From positions 1,736,001-1,800,000 of the forward strand of contig NZ_CP051516.1 of NCBI RefSeq assembly GCF_012689525.1: 64,000 nucleotides of DNA, given 5' to 3'. This stretch comes from Paraburkholderia aromaticivorans. GTDB lineage: Bacteria; Pseudomonadota; Gammaproteobacteria; Burkholderiales; Burkholderiaceae. Both the position numbers and the translations under genes were made by a program. Below the pieces are notes generated by a model. It made no database searches. It had not been told where the DNA came from and was given only the letters and a program-made list of their open reading frames with translations. The first letter of the stretch is position 1. Each line of letters starts with the position of its first letter. Of the stretch, positions 18,187 through 25,921 are shown in pieces.

Positions 18187-19812
18187 TTAGCGGGAAGGGG
18201 GCTGCGTCGTGCTCCAGGGCGGATAAACACGCACGGGTAACACCGGAATAACGAAAAGAAAGGCGACGGCGATACCTGCCATCACGCGATAGAGATCCGC
18301 CGATGTGAGTACGACGGCCTGCTCGTGGAGCCGGTGTGCGAGTTCACCGAGACCGTGAACGGCATCGATGCTCTGGCCCGTGACCAGCGCGTTGTTGCCC
18401 AGGTGGTCCACCAGCATGCTCGAATGAAAATGCTCGCGCGCAGTGCCCAGACCTTCAATGAGGCCGGTTGCCGCAGCGCCGGACAATGTTTTGACTGTGT
18501 TAAACATGGCCGAAGCAAACGGACCATCCGTTGGCGGCAAGCCAGTCGTGACGCCCATCAGGATTCCCATGATCACCATCGGTTGCGCCAGGATCTGTAA
18601 CGACTGAAGCCAGTAGAAGTTCTCGCGAACCCAATCGGAGGTCACGAAACTCCCCAGAAAGCACGTGGTGGCCATCAGGGAAAGTCCAATGGCCATGATC
18701 CAGCGGTGGTCGACCTGCCGGAGGTTCAGGACGGCGGCGGTTGCAGGGAGCGTAATCAACAGGGGAATGGCCACCAGCAAAAACAGCGGCGTGGTTTGCA
18801 GTGGCCTGTAACCGTGAATCTGTGCGAGATACTGGCTGGGTATGGCGGCAACGCCCACCAGCAGCGTAACTGCGCCCACCAGGGTCAGCAGTCCGTGCGT
18901 GAAGTTCCTGCGGGCAAGCAGTTGAAGTTTGAAAAACGGCAGCGGATTAAACCATTCGTTCACAAGGAACGCCACGAGCAACAGCGTCCCGCCGCAAAAC
19001 ATCGTGGAGATCAACGTGGAGTTCAGCCAGTCGAGGCGATCACCCTGCAGCAGACCGATCACGAGCATGGCGATGGCGGGATAACCGAGTATGAATCCGG
19101 TCCAGTTGAACGAACGGAACCGTTCGAGTTTAGTGGCATCCGCCGGCAGTCCTTTGTAGATTGCCACGCAACTCACGAGGCCAAGCGGCAAGATTTGCCA
19201 GAATGCCATTTGCCAGCCGACATATTCCGTCCATAACGCGGCGAGAGGCGTGCCGAGCGCCGGTCCGAAGGTCGCGGTCAGTGCATATCCCGCGAGCCCA
19301 TATAACTTGACCTTCGGGGGCAGGTAACGCAGCGCCACGATGATCAGCATCGGCGGCAGACATCCGCCTGCGACGCCCTGCAGCGCACGCAATACATAGA
19401 GCGTCAGCAGGTTCGGCGCAAAGGGGCAGAGGAATCCAAGGACCATCACGGCCAGCACGGCGCCGATCGTGAAGCGCTTCAGCGTGAACGTCACGCCGAA
19501 CCACGGCGCGAATACCATCGTGGCCACGTTCGTCGCCTCGAAGAGCGTGGTCAGCCAGGTCCCGTCATCACGTCCGATCGAGAACGCGCCGCGAATATCC
19601 GCGAGCGCTACCGCGGTGACCTGTTCGTTCAATATCGCCAGCAGCGACGCCAGCAACATGCCGAGCAGGCCGATCGTGAGCCGCAGTGGCAGCTCCGCTT
19701 CGGTGGACGTTTGCTGTGCTGGAGTCCCTGTCGCGGGTACAGAGACAGGCGCCGACGATGGCGCAAGCTTCGGTTCTCCTGTTCCAGTTATCGGTGAGTT
19801 GGCGCTATTCAT
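18187..19812 (-). CDS. DHA2-family MFS drug-efflux permease (EmrB-like)
   Basis: A 541-aa inner-membrane transporter with about 14 predicted helices, typical of the DHA2/EmrB group of proton-coupled multidrug exporters. The polar N-terminal tail (about 45 residues, Thr/Pro-rich) precedes the first helix, LTIGLLGMLLASLLAILNEQ. The conserved loop region reads FMLKRFTIG-like as TLKRFTIGAVLA. It is the first gene of the efflux operon. The 480-bp upstream region carries an inverted repeat that could serve as an operator. No regulator gene is adjacent. Confidence 0.92.
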   Translation of the reverse strand: MNSANSPITGTGEPKLAPSSAPVSVPATGTPAQQTSTEAELPLRLTIGLLGMLLASLLAILNEQVTAVALADIRGAFSIGRDDGTWLTTLFEATNVATMVFAPWFGVTFTLKRFTIGAVLAVMVLGFLCPFAPNLLTLYVLRALQGVAGGCLPPMLIIVALRYLPPKVKLYGLAGYALTATFGPALGTPLAALWTEYVGWQMAFWQILPLGLVSCVAIYKGLPADATKLERFRSFNWTGFILGYPAIAMLVIGLLQGDRLDWLNSTLISTMFCGGTLLLVAFLVNEWFNPLPFFKLQLLARRNFTHGLLTLVGAVTLLVGVAAIPSQYLAQIHGYRPLQTTPLFLLVAIPLLITLPATAAVLNLRQVDHRWIMAIGLSLMATTCFLGSFVTSDWVRENFYWLQSLQILAQPMVIMGILMGVTTGLPPTDGPFASAMFNTVKTLSGAAATGLIEGLGTAREHFHSSMLVDHLGNNALVTGQSIDAVHGLGELAHRLHEQAVVLTSADLYRVMAGIAVAFLFVIPVLPVRVYPPWSTTQPPSR

Positions 19813-19997
19813 AAGGGTCCGGCCACCAGTATTTAATGGGGCATTCCGTCGGGAAATCTCCCTGTCACGCCCGGTGCTCGCAAAGATCCCGGATGCGCCG
19901 CGAAGAAGCCCGATCCGATGACCTTATAGTTTTTACTGCACTCATTCCAGCCGGTTCACTCACGTATTGCTGCCACGCAATGAGTTGATTTCATTCT

Positions 19998-20018
19998 AGG
20001 AGACAGGCCTGCTCTCCT
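19998..20018. promoter_or_regulatory. Palindrome upstream of the efflux operon, candidate operator
   Basis: AGGAGA and TCTCCT arms flank a CAGGCCTG core, with one extra C breaking perfect symmetry. It lies about 190 bp upstream of the pump start codon. The size and symmetry suit a dimeric repressor such as TetR or MarR, but no cognate regulator is adjacent. Confidence 0.4.
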
Positions 20019-20153
20019 GAAGTCAAAAAGGCCGCTTATCGGTCCATTCCATTCACAAATCCAGCCAAGGTCACCACAGAAACGGGGACAACGCACTCAC
20101 CTGGAAACGTTCTTTTTCCATTCGGCTAACAGAACAAATTTTGGCAAAGGTGT

Positions 20154-20174
20154 AGCGGTGCGAGCCGCTTTTTT
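20154..20174 (+). terminator. Small hairpin with T-run
   Basis: A 6-bp stem (AGCGGT / GCCGCT, one G-T pair, loop GCGA) is followed by TTTTTT. It resembles a short intrinsic terminator or attenuator in the leader of the plus-strand HMA-like gene, about 120 bp before its start codon. Confidence 0.35.
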
Positions 20175-20295
20175 CTGGCACGCTTTAGAGATTCCGGGGC
20201 AATATGGCATTGCGTCTGGCTAATGCGGACCCACTGACGCCGATGAATCGCTAGGTCCTGCTTTATTCAAGCGTTGTTGACTGGGGAACTGACAA

Positions 20296-20496
20296 ATGAA
20301 ATTTTCGATGAAAAATGAAATCCGCTCAGACGACGTATCAACGATTGAGCATGCGATGAAGACCGTCGACGCCGACGCAAAGGTCAACGTCGACATTGAC
20401 ACGAAGATAGTGAGCGTCGATTCATGGCTGATGCCTGAAGAGTTTCTCGTCGCTTTCGAGGACGAAAACTATGAGGTGATCATCGTCGAAGCGTAG
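20296..20496 (+). CDS. Small HMA-fold protein lacking the metal-binding Cys pair
   Basis: A 66-aa protein whose pattern (AMKTVDADAKVNVDIDTKIVSVDS, then a final helix and strand) matches the beta-alpha-beta-beta-alpha-beta layout of CopZ-like heavy-metal-associated domains. The usual MxCxxC loop is replaced by SDDVST and no Cys is present. It should not chelate copper in the usual way. A regulatory or protein-binding role is possible. It is monocistronic and preceded by the leader hairpin. The short length and low-GC start leave some doubt. Confidence 0.55.
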   Translation: MKFSMKNEIRSDDVSTIEHAMKTVDADAKVNVDIDTKIVSVDSWLMPEEFLVAFEDENYEVIIVEA

Positions 20497-20653
20497 ACAG
20501 GCATGAGACTGGATTCAATCGCAGCGGCTTTAGGGGTGGCCGTGGAACGTCTGATGGTTATGGTCAAGCAGACACACGTGGTCCAAGCTCGACTGGCTGT
20601 TCAGGGCTAGCGCTAGCGGCGTCTCTCTTTTGGGCAGCGCGCCGCTGAGCGCT

Positions 20654-21205
20654 TCAATGCTGCGGTGGTTCGACGTCGAACGCAATCCGTCCTGCGGGCA
20701 GAAGCGTGAGCGAGATGACAGCGCCGCCCTTGGTTTCCGGAAAGTGGTGGCTTCCCGGTGCCGGTGCCGTCCAGCCGCCATAACACCAGCCGTTCGGACC
20801 TGCGAGCGCAGCGCCTTCGTGAAGCGGTACCACCAGATTGAACTCGCCATACGGGTGCGAGTGATAGTCGCCACGGAAGCTGCCGTCGGCGTTGTTCTGG
20901 GCGTTATCCGTGCTGTCCATCAGCACCGCTGTAATGCTGAAGAAGAACGTCTCCGCGCAGGGCGCAACGAGTCGTGAACGACGGTAACGCGGGCCGGCGA
21001 TTTCGGCGTCGGCCGCCCAGCCCTCGTTCACGCCGAGAATAATCAGTCGTGACAGATCCCTGTACAACTCGCTTTCAATGCCATATTTCGTATTCAGCCA
21101 TTGCTCGACCTCGGTGCTCGTGGTCATGTCCTTGACCTCTTGCAGAAAGGGGATAAAACGGGCGACAAGTTCGTCTTTGGTACTGGTGAATTGGGTCTGG
21201 GACAT
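20654..21205 (-). CDS. DUF4863-family cupin-like protein (4-hydroxylaminobenzoate lyase-like)
   Basis: A 183-aa protein that resembles the DUF4863 family, which I recall including p-hydroxylaminobenzoate lyase PnbB. The central part reads GDYHSHPYGEFNLVVPL, a cupin-like His/Glu metal-site pattern, followed by GWTAPAPGSHHFPETKGG. The N terminus is helical. If the assignment is right it could act on aromatic hydroxylamines, but no nitro-aromatic pathway genes are nearby, so the true role is open. Same strand as the downstream-placed SDR copy 2, 171 bp apart. Confidence 0.6.
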   Translation of the reverse strand: MSQTQFTSTKDELVARFIPFLQEVKDMTTSTEVEQWLNTKYGIESELYRDLSRLIILGVNEGWAADAEIAGPRYRRSRLVAPCAETFFFSITAVLMDSTDNAQNNADGSFRGDYHSHPYGEFNLVVPLHEGAALAGPNGWCYGGWTAPAPGSHHFPETKGGAVISLTLLPAGRIAFDVEPPQH

Positions 21206-21376
21206 TCAAGTTCGTCCTTGGATTGAACGTCGTGCACAGCAGGCATGAGGAGCACAGCGTCCACGTATCAAGAGAGGGTTGGATGATGCCTGGATCGTGA
21301 GGATAGGCGTAGCGCCATTCTGTTTTCCAGGGATAAAAAAGGCACCGGCTAGCGGCGCCCAGCAGGTCAATGGTGC

Positions 21377-22087
21377 TTAGTGACCGGCACTCTGGCCGCC
21401 GTCGACGTGCAGGATTTCTCCCGTGACGAACGGTGCGGAATCAAGGAACAGGATAGCGTCGACGATATCGCTCATCTCGCCCATGCGCCCGAGCGGATGG
21501 AAGGCGCCCAGCGCTTCATGGGTTTCCAGCGCGTGCATCGGCGTCTTGATGATCCCCGGCGCCACGGCATTCACGCGAATACCTTTCCTCGCGTACTCGA
21601 TTGCCAGCGACTTCGTGGCGGCGTTCAGACCACCCTTCGTCAGGGCTGCCATGACCGAATACACGCCGCTGATCGCATGGTCAACAATGCTGGCGGTCAC
21701 GCTAACCACGTGGCCGCTCGAATGCTTTTCCATTTCGGCGATGGCGAGTTGCGTGACGTAATAGAAGCCCGCGACGTTCACATTCATGACCGCGGCGTAG
21801 TCTTCGGCGGTGTATTGGGTGAAAGGCTTGCCGATGTAAATGCCGGCGTTGTTCACCAGCGTGTCGATCCGGCCAAACCGTGCGACGCCTTCGGAAATGA
21901 CACGTTGGGCGGTCGCTGGATCACCAATATCACCGGCTACTGTCAGGATGTTCGCGTCGTCCGACGGCTTGATCGAACGTGCGGTCGCAACAACGCGGTA
22001 GTCGAGCTTTCGAAATGCCTTCACGACTTCGGCGCCAATGCCTTGCGATGCGCCGGTAACGACGACAACTTTATGTGACGTGTTCAT
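21377..22087 (-). CDS. SDR-family oxidoreductase (copy 2), active-site Tyr missing
   Basis: A 236-aa paralogue of the SDR at 11055-11765, with the same length, the same start pattern (MNTSHK against MSTPQK) and near-identical blocks across the whole protein. It has TGASQGIG, NNAG, APGIIKTP and the LHVDGGQSAGH end. As in copy 1 the YxxxK position reads AALTK, with Lys but no Tyr. The longer in-frame extension upstream (to 22183) is not supported, because the paralogue begins at the equivalent Met. Two copies 10 kb apart suggest a duplication or two separate imports. Confidence 0.85.
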   Translation of the reverse strand: MNTSHKVVVVTGASQGIGAEVVKAFRKLDYRVVATARSIKPSDDANILTVAGDIGDPATAQRVISEGVARFGRIDTLVNNAGIYIGKPFTQYTAEDYAAVMNVNVAGFYYVTQLAIAEMEKHSSGHVVSVTASIVDHAISGVYSVMAALTKGGLNAATKSLAIEYARKGIRVNAVAPGIIKTPMHALETHEALGAFHPLGRMGEMSDIVDAILFLDSAPFVTGEILHVDGGQSAGH

Positions 22088-22928
22088 GCTTTGCCCTGAA
22101 AATAAGTTGCTCGGCTTCGACGCCGACCCGGCCGACGGCTCCGATAGAGGCAGCGATAGAAGAACGGCAAGGTTCAGTGCCATCCAGTCCGCGTCAATTT
22201 GCGCAAGACCAGCAATCTTTTGACTGCCAATGAGAGCACTCTACGTTCTATGGACTTTCACCGACGCTTTAGCTGTGATGGTTTGGGGACATTTGCTGCT
22301 CATTTTCGGCCACCACGCTAAATTCTCCGGAATCCTAGCATTCGCAAGGTGGAGTCGGCTCGCGGCATACGCGCGCCATGCTGACCTTGATCACGCGACA
22401 GTTGACCAGCACCGAACAGTGCGCACGATTTGTTGCATGGAGTGGAATCACATCAGCTGCATGCTGTACTTTCCCGGCATCCACCGCTGCTACCCAGTGA
22501 TTCATTTGCTACACTTGATCACGACGCGGACCTGTGCGGCGCGTCGGTTGACGCTGACGGCGGCGGCTGAGTTGCAAATCAGCGCGACTCGATTTGACAG
22601 CTTCAATTTCAGCACATTCAACACCAATACGGCCTGAAAGAGAGAAGGGCATCAGGGCCACCGCTCTGCTCGCTTGGGTTGTCGAGCGACGCCGACTTCT
22701 CTGCCAAAGCTACGACGTCGCGCCTGCCGCTGAAGCGGCACTTCACATACCGTTGAGTAAAGAGACTCAGTGTAAGCAGTTCACGAATTCGTCAGCCAGG
22801 AATCGCTATGACGCGGTGATCCGACACGGGTCGTTGACGTTTTTTCCGTTCATGGACCTGGCGCCGCAATTGCGGGCCCAAGCGTCGGTCCTTCATCGCA
22901 GAGCATGAAATAGTGCGGAGGTGTCGCC
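22088..22928. other. Long intergenic region, no supported gene
   Basis: About 840 bp without a convincing gene. A 135-aa plus frame at 22230 has no ribosome-binding site, no family resemblance and unusual Cys/His/Trp content. Possible decayed DNA. The right end serves the aldo/keto reductase gene, whose ATG follows GGAGGTGTCGCC. Confidence 0.4.
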
Positions 22929-23870
22929 ATGATTGAGTCTTCCGATTTCCGGAGCAGAAAGATAGCGCTTAGTCACGGAGGCGGCCGCATGCCCGCGCTC
23001 GGATTCGGCACGCTGATTCCCGATGCAGCTACGACTACCAGTGCTACCAGAGACGCGCTGGACGCCGGCTATCGACACTTCGATTGCGCCGAGCGATATC
23101 GAAACGAGCGCGAGGTGGGCGAAGCTCTGCGGATAGGGCTGGCTGCCGGAGGGATCGCGCGCGAAGACGTCTTCGTGACGACAAAATTGTGGAATTCCAA
23201 TCACCGGCGCGAGCGTGTCGAACCGGCGTTCGAGGCAAGTCTTGACAGACTCGGGCTCGACTATCTCGATCTCTATCTGATACACACGCCGTTCGCATTC
23301 CAGGCGGGAGATGAGCAGGACCCGCGCGACGAAAACGGCGACATCATCTACGATAAAGGCGTGACTTTGCTAGACACGTGGAGGGCGATGGAAGATCTCG
23401 TCGACCATGGAAGATGCCGGGCCATTGGACTGTCCGACATCGGCTTGAACGAATTGCGGCCTCTCTATGAATCGGCACGAATCAAGCCGGCGGTGGTGCA
23501 GGTCGAAGCACATCCGTATCTTCCGGAAACAGAGCTTCTGGAATTCTGTAGGGAGAAAGAGATCGTGTTTTTGGCCTTTGCGCCATTGGGTCACGGAATC
23601 AGGCCGGGGCCGCTTGAGGATCCGGTCATCTCGCAGATTGCTGCACGAATTGGAAAGACGCCAGCACAGGTACTGCTTGCCTGGGCGATCCAGCGCGGCG
23701 GAGCTTTGCTCACCACCCCCAAGACTGCCGTCCGCGCGCGAGAGAATTTCGATATCTCCGCGCTTCCGGCAGAGGCGTTCGACGAGATCAACCGGATTGA
23801 GACGAGGCAGAGGTACAACGAAGTCGTCAAGACGGGCAGCCCCGGGTTTATTCCGCGGCGTCCGCAATAG
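22929..23870 (+). CDS. Aldo/keto reductase
   Basis: A 313-aa NADPH-dependent oxidoreductase of the AKR barrel fold. Catalytic tetrad marks are visible: Asp and Tyr in HFDCAERYRNEREVGEAL, Lys in VTTKLWNSNH and His in LYLIHTPFAF. The cofactor-binding C-terminal part reads LTTPKTAVRARENFD. It probably reduces aldehydes or ketones in the cytoplasm. A GGAGGTG site precedes the start. The SnoaL-like gene follows 30 bp later on the same strand, so they likely share a transcript. Confidence 0.92.
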   Translation: MIESSDFRSRKIALSHGGGRMPALGFGTLIPDAATTTSATRDALDAGYRHFDCAERYRNEREVGEALRIGLAAGGIAREDVFVTTKLWNSNHRRERVEPAFEASLDRLGLDYLDLYLIHTPFAFQAGDEQDPRDENGDIIYDKGVTLLDTWRAMEDLVDHGRCRAIGLSDIGLNELRPLYESARIKPAVVQVEAHPYLPETELLEFCREKEIVFLAFAPLGHGIRPGPLEDPVISQIAARIGKTPAQVLLAWAIQRGGALLTTPKTAVRARENFDISALPAEAFDEINRIETRQRYNEVVKTGSPGFIPRRPQ

Positions 23871-23900
23871 ATAGACGTGAACGGTATTCGGAGGCACGCC

Positions 23901-24284
23901 ATGCAGGAAGACAAGATACGTGAAGCCCTGAACGCGCACTGGCACGCGTCGGCGGTCGGTGATCTCGACGCAGAACACGATATTTACGAGGATGATGCCA
24001 TCTGTGACTATCCCCAGTCAGGTGAACGAATCATTGGGCGAAGCAATTTGCAGGCACTGCGGAGTCATCATCCAGATAAGCCATCGGGTTTCAATGTCAG
24101 GCGAATTCAAGGTGAAGGTAATCTCTGGGTCACGGAGTACACCATCACTTATGAGGGGCGAGTGGCTTTCACGGTAAGCATCATGGAGTTCTGCAACGAC
24201 AAGGTCATTCACGAGACCCAGTATTTTTCGGATCCCTTCGAGGCACCGGGTTGGCGGAGTCGCTGGGTTCAACAGATTGCGTGA
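23901..24284 (+). CDS. NTF2-like / SnoaL-like protein
   Basis: A 127-aa protein with the SnoaL/NTF2-like alpha-beta cone pattern: an N-terminal helix (REALNAHWHASAVGDLDAEHDIYEDDA), a Pro-Gln segment, and repeated strands ending VIHETQYFSDPFEAP, W-rich at the C terminus. The ATG at 23901 follows GGAGG, so it was preferred to the GTG-like upstream extension. Such proteins act as small-molecule isomerases, hydrolases or plain binders. It is downstream of the aldo/keto reductase and may work with it. Confidence 0.8.
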   Translation: MQEDKIREALNAHWHASAVGDLDAEHDIYEDDAICDYPQSGERIIGRSNLQALRSHHPDKPSGFNVRRIQGEGNLWVTEYTITYEGRVAFTVSIMEFCNDKVIHETQYFSDPFEAPGWRSRWVQQIA

Positions 24285-24361
24285 CGTCGCATAGTATGTG
24301 TTCGCGAGAATGCCGTCCGACAACTCGACAATGCCGTACGCAGTGATGCTCACCGGAACAC

Positions 24362-25144
24362 ATGCTTATGAAGACGAAAGCAGGACTTCTGCTGGCGATA
24401 GTGTTGGTCACGATGCAAGCCGCTCATGCGGCGGATCTGGTCATTCTCTCGGCGGCTGCGATGAAAGGTGCACTGGAGAACCTGCCCGAACGATATCTGG
24501 CTGCAACAGGCGATCGCGTGCGCCTCATTTACGGCACCGCGGGACAGGTGCGTGAGCGGGCAATCTCGGGACTGGCGTTCGACCTCGTCATCGTCCCACC
24601 CGAGCCCCTCGCCAAACTGACCGAGCGTCAACTTGTCAGGAAGGGTTCACAGGTAGATATCGCACGCGTGCGGCTCGGAGTCGCGGTCAAAGCCGGTGCC
24701 GCGTTGCCCGCGATCAATGACGAGCCGGCGTTCACGAAGGTCCTGCTCGATGCCCCTTCGATCGGTATGGCCGATCCCGCCACCGGCGCTACTTCCGGCA
24801 TCTATCTGGCCCGGTTGATTGACCGTCTCGGGATTGGCGGCACGGTGGACCCCAAGGTCAAATATTATCCGGAAGGGCAAACCGCCATGGAAGCGACGGC
24901 ACGAGGCGAGGTGTCCCTCGGATTGGGGCAGACCAGCGAAATCAAGCCCGTGCAGGGTGTCATCCTCGTCGGGCCGATCCCGGAAAATTTGCAGCTCGTA
25001 ACGACCTACGTGGTGGGCATCGGCACAAAGAGCGAGCATCCGGATGCAGCGAAGAAACTCCTGTCTTATCTCACCGGACCCGCCGTGCAGGCGTCTTTGA
25101 AGGCGAACGGATTCGACGTCGTCTCGCGGGGAGGGGAACAATGA
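24362..25144 (+). CDS. Periplasmic substrate-binding protein, ModA-like
   Basis: A 260-aa protein with a Sec signal peptide (cleavage near AHA-ADL) and a type II periplasmic binding fold. The patterns LVILSAAAMKGALENL, IYGTAGQVRERAISG and FDLVIVPPE resemble molybdate/tungstate-binding ModA relatives. No permease or ATPase gene is adjacent, so it may be an orphan receptor or serve a distant transporter. Its stop overlaps the start of the next reading frame (ATGA), which shows it once headed an operon with the hydrolase gene that is now broken. Confidence 0.85.
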   Translation: MLMKTKAGLLLAIVLVTMQAAHAADLVILSAAAMKGALENLPERYLAATGDRVRLIYGTAGQVRERAISGLAFDLVIVPPEPLAKLTERQLVRKGSQVDIARVRLGVAVKAGAALPAINDEPAFTKVLLDAPSIGMADPATGATSGIYLARLIDRLGIGGTVDPKVKYYPEGQTAMEATARGEVSLGLGQTSEIKPVQGVILVGPIPENLQLVTTYVVGIGTKSEHPDAAKKLLSYLTGPAVQASLKANGFDVVSRGGEQ

Positions 25145-25509
25145 GCAACACGAAAGACACGCAGCAGAGGGGCCAGCGCCGCCGTTTGCTGCAAGGCGCG
25201 GCGCTAACCGTGATGGCCGCGTCGGTGCCGCTTTCTGCCAACGCGGCGGCGCCGCGGATCATTGCTGGAGATCACTGGGCGCAGAAAGGTGCGGTGAAAC
25301 TGTATCTGTATCGCAAGCGACTCGCGGACGACCGCAACGCAAGTTCCGGCCGGAAGCCGGTGTTATTCCTTGTGCACGGTTCGTCGTTTTCGGGTCGTGG
25401 GGGCTTCGACCTGCAAGTGCCGGACGCGGAGAACTACTCGTTCGTGGACGAGTTTGCTCGCTACGGCTTCGACGTCTGGACCATGGACCATGGACCATGG
25501 ACCATGTGA
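25141..25509 (+). pseudogene. Truncated Tat-exported alpha/beta hydrolase
   Basis: The frame begins as a normal secreted alpha/beta hydrolase. It has a twin-arginine signal (QRRRLLQGAALTVMAASV), then the oxyanion loop LFLVHGSSFSGRGGFDL and FARYGFDVWTMDHG. It ends after 122 residues. A full-length member would be about 300 aa or more, and the nucleophile, acid and His parts are missing. The break falls exactly in a (GGACCAT)4 tandem repeat, and beyond it the DNA is unrelated (a LysR remnant in reverse). The upstream overlap with the binding-protein gene is still intact. Confidence 0.8.
25478..25505 (+). repeat. (GGACCAT)4 tandem repeat
   Basis: Four perfect copies of the 7-bp unit, sitting at the break between the truncated hydrolase frame and the LysR remnant. 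A unit length not divisible by three shifts frame with every copy gained or lost. Confidence 0.9.
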
Positions 25510-25815
25510 GCATCGGCAAGCGCACCAGCGTGCCTTTGGCGACCTCGTCGCGCACCAGCCGATCAGCGCAGGTCAACACGATATCTGTATCGGGGATCAA
25601 TAGCTTGAGCAACGTGATGTCGTCGCATTCGACATGCACCGGCAAGACGGTCCCGTCCGGTAATCCAGGCGACGCGACGTGAGTTCGACCGAGCCGCCGT
25701 GGCGATCGAAGATGCGCAAGCCGCACGTCTGCTCGAACGCGGCGATGCTGCGGCTGAACGCTGGCTGGCTCAGGTGAACGCGATTGCAGCACTTGGTGCA
25801 TGCCTATTGGACGAA
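25510..25815 (-). pseudogene. LysR-family regulator remnant
   Basis: Two blocks on the minus strand read as parts of a LysR regulator in different frames. From about 25800 down to 25690 there is a typical HTH: NRVHLSQPAFSRSIAAFE followed by CGLRIFDRHGG and VELTSR. From about 25680 down to 25520 there is an effector-domain end: VLPVHVECDDITLLKLLIPD, then IVLTCADRLVRDE and KGTLVRLPML. Most of the middle is absent. The gene was lost by deletion and frameshift and now abuts the broken hydrolase. Confidence 0.65.
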
Positions 25816-25921
25816 GGCGTGGCCGAAGTTAAGATCATGCTTCTGCAAGCTCTGGCAAGATTGCGTTGGCGACGGATAATAGCGGCTACGTCATTTAGAG
25901 CACCATTTTTAGGATTCCCCC

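Larger units (their letters stand above)
19813..20295. other. Divergent promoter region of the efflux operon and the HMA-like gene
   Basis: 483 bp without a gene. It contains a near-perfect palindrome and a terminator-like hairpin, both listed separately. It is AT-richer than the flanks, as expected of promoters. Confidence 0.5.

Noticed and set aside
20530..20874. 114-aa minus frame overlapping the DUF4863 gene
   Set aside because: Overlaps a better supported gene in another frame and lacks a start signal.
22230..22637. 135-aa plus frame upstream of the aldo/keto reductase
   Set aside because: No ribosome-binding site, odd composition and no family.
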